Shown here in pieces: positions 63,917-64,000 of a DNA stretch of 64,000 nucleotides. Within the stretch, counting starts at the first letter, position 1, and the number at the start of each line of letters is the position of its first letter. A model generated the notes under the pieces. That model had not been told where the DNA came from. It made no database searches and saw only the letters and a program-made list of their open reading frames with translations. Location of the stretch: assembly GCF_014653435.1 (NCBI RefSeq), contig NZ_BNAO01000001.1, positions 310,001 through 374,000 of the forward strand. Direction: 5' to 3'. The DNA is from Alishewanella longhuensis. GTDB lineage: Bacteria; Pseudomonadota; Gammaproteobacteria; Enterobacterales; Alteromonadaceae. A program made the position numbers and the translations under genes.

Positions 63917-64000
63917 AACTAACAAGGCGCAACACTCGCGGCCTGCGGCCGCTGGGATGCCAACCGCTACGCGGTCGTCACCCGTGTGCTTTGCGTTATG
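63917..64000 (+). other. attC-like recombination site 2, reaching window end
   Basis: The site starts AACTAACAAGGCGCAACAC and ends GTGTGCTTTGCGTTATG at the last base. TAAC and CGCAACAC pair imperfectly with the end, as in attC. CGCTGGGATGCCAA and GTCACCCGTGTGC match the first site almost exactly. It directly follows the cassette gene stop. Confidence 0.78.

Noticed and set aside
1-64000. CRISPR array, rRNA, tRNA or complete insertion sequence
   Set aside because: No regularly spaced direct repeats, no RNA-gene signatures and no transposase gene were found on either strand.

Overview
The window is a chromosomal segment of a Gram-negative gammaproteobacterium. Large TonB-dependent receptors beside a tryptophan-halogenase-like protein, the gene mix and moderate GC point to a Rheinheimera/Alishewanella/Arsukibacterium-like member of the Alteromonadales and relatives. 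That placement is inferred from gene content; no rRNA or tRNA gene is present to confirm it.

Layout. (1) 1-8.9 kb is housekeeping: the 3' part of speE, an OmpA-like lipoprotein, proB, argA behind a tandem ArgR box, a DUF350/YgiB/YgiC-like operon, and an M13 metallopeptidase. (2) 9-27.3 kb holds an S9 peptidase and then a starch/maltodextrin locus: malQ, a TonB receptor with a halogenase-like flavoprotein, an unrecognised glutamine-rich protein, and a second TonB receptor with a CBM41-carrying pullulanase lipoprotein. (3) 27.4-33.5 kb holds two tandem SGNH/TPR membrane-anchored proteins divergent from a carbamoyltransferase, an SxtJ-like membrane protein and a 50-residue DUF5989-like protein. 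(4) 33.6-50.7 kb is a stress/envelope island: CsbD-like, three BON proteins, a GGDEF protein, a YqjD/YqjE/YqjK-like trio, two Crp/Fnr-family regulators, a 2901-residue cyclic beta-glucan synthase-like enzyme, a PRC-barrel protein, DUF4398 and OmpA lipoproteins, and a 48-residue membrane protein. (5) 50.8-55 kb has an RhlE-like helicase, an EAL-HDOD protein and a chemotaxis receptor. (6) 55.4-62.8 kb is a second maltodextrin operon: GH13, GH31, esterase, GH13. (7) 62.8-64 kb is the edge of an integron cassette array with attC-like sites and one AT-rich cassette gene.

Two regulatory patterns tie separate regions together. A 14-bp palindrome with an ATACGTAT core occurs four times: two copies between malQ and the first receptor, one before the second receptor, and one before the 55 kb operon. 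This joins the two starch loci into one probable LacI/MalR-type regulon, although no such regulator is encoded here. In the stress island, seven promoters carry a GYGCG-N4-CGCAC palindrome with Fnr-like geometry whose centre lies 31-33 bp from a TATACT-like -10 element, the spacing of class II activation. Two of the seven precede the Crp/Fnr genes themselves. This looks like an autoregulated stress regulon and is the most interesting signal in the window.

A plausible division of labour in starch use is uptake of dextrins by the two receptors, debranching at the outer membrane by the pullulanase lipoprotein, hydrolysis by the GH13/GH31 enzymes of the 55 kb operon, and cytoplasmic disproportionation by MalQ.
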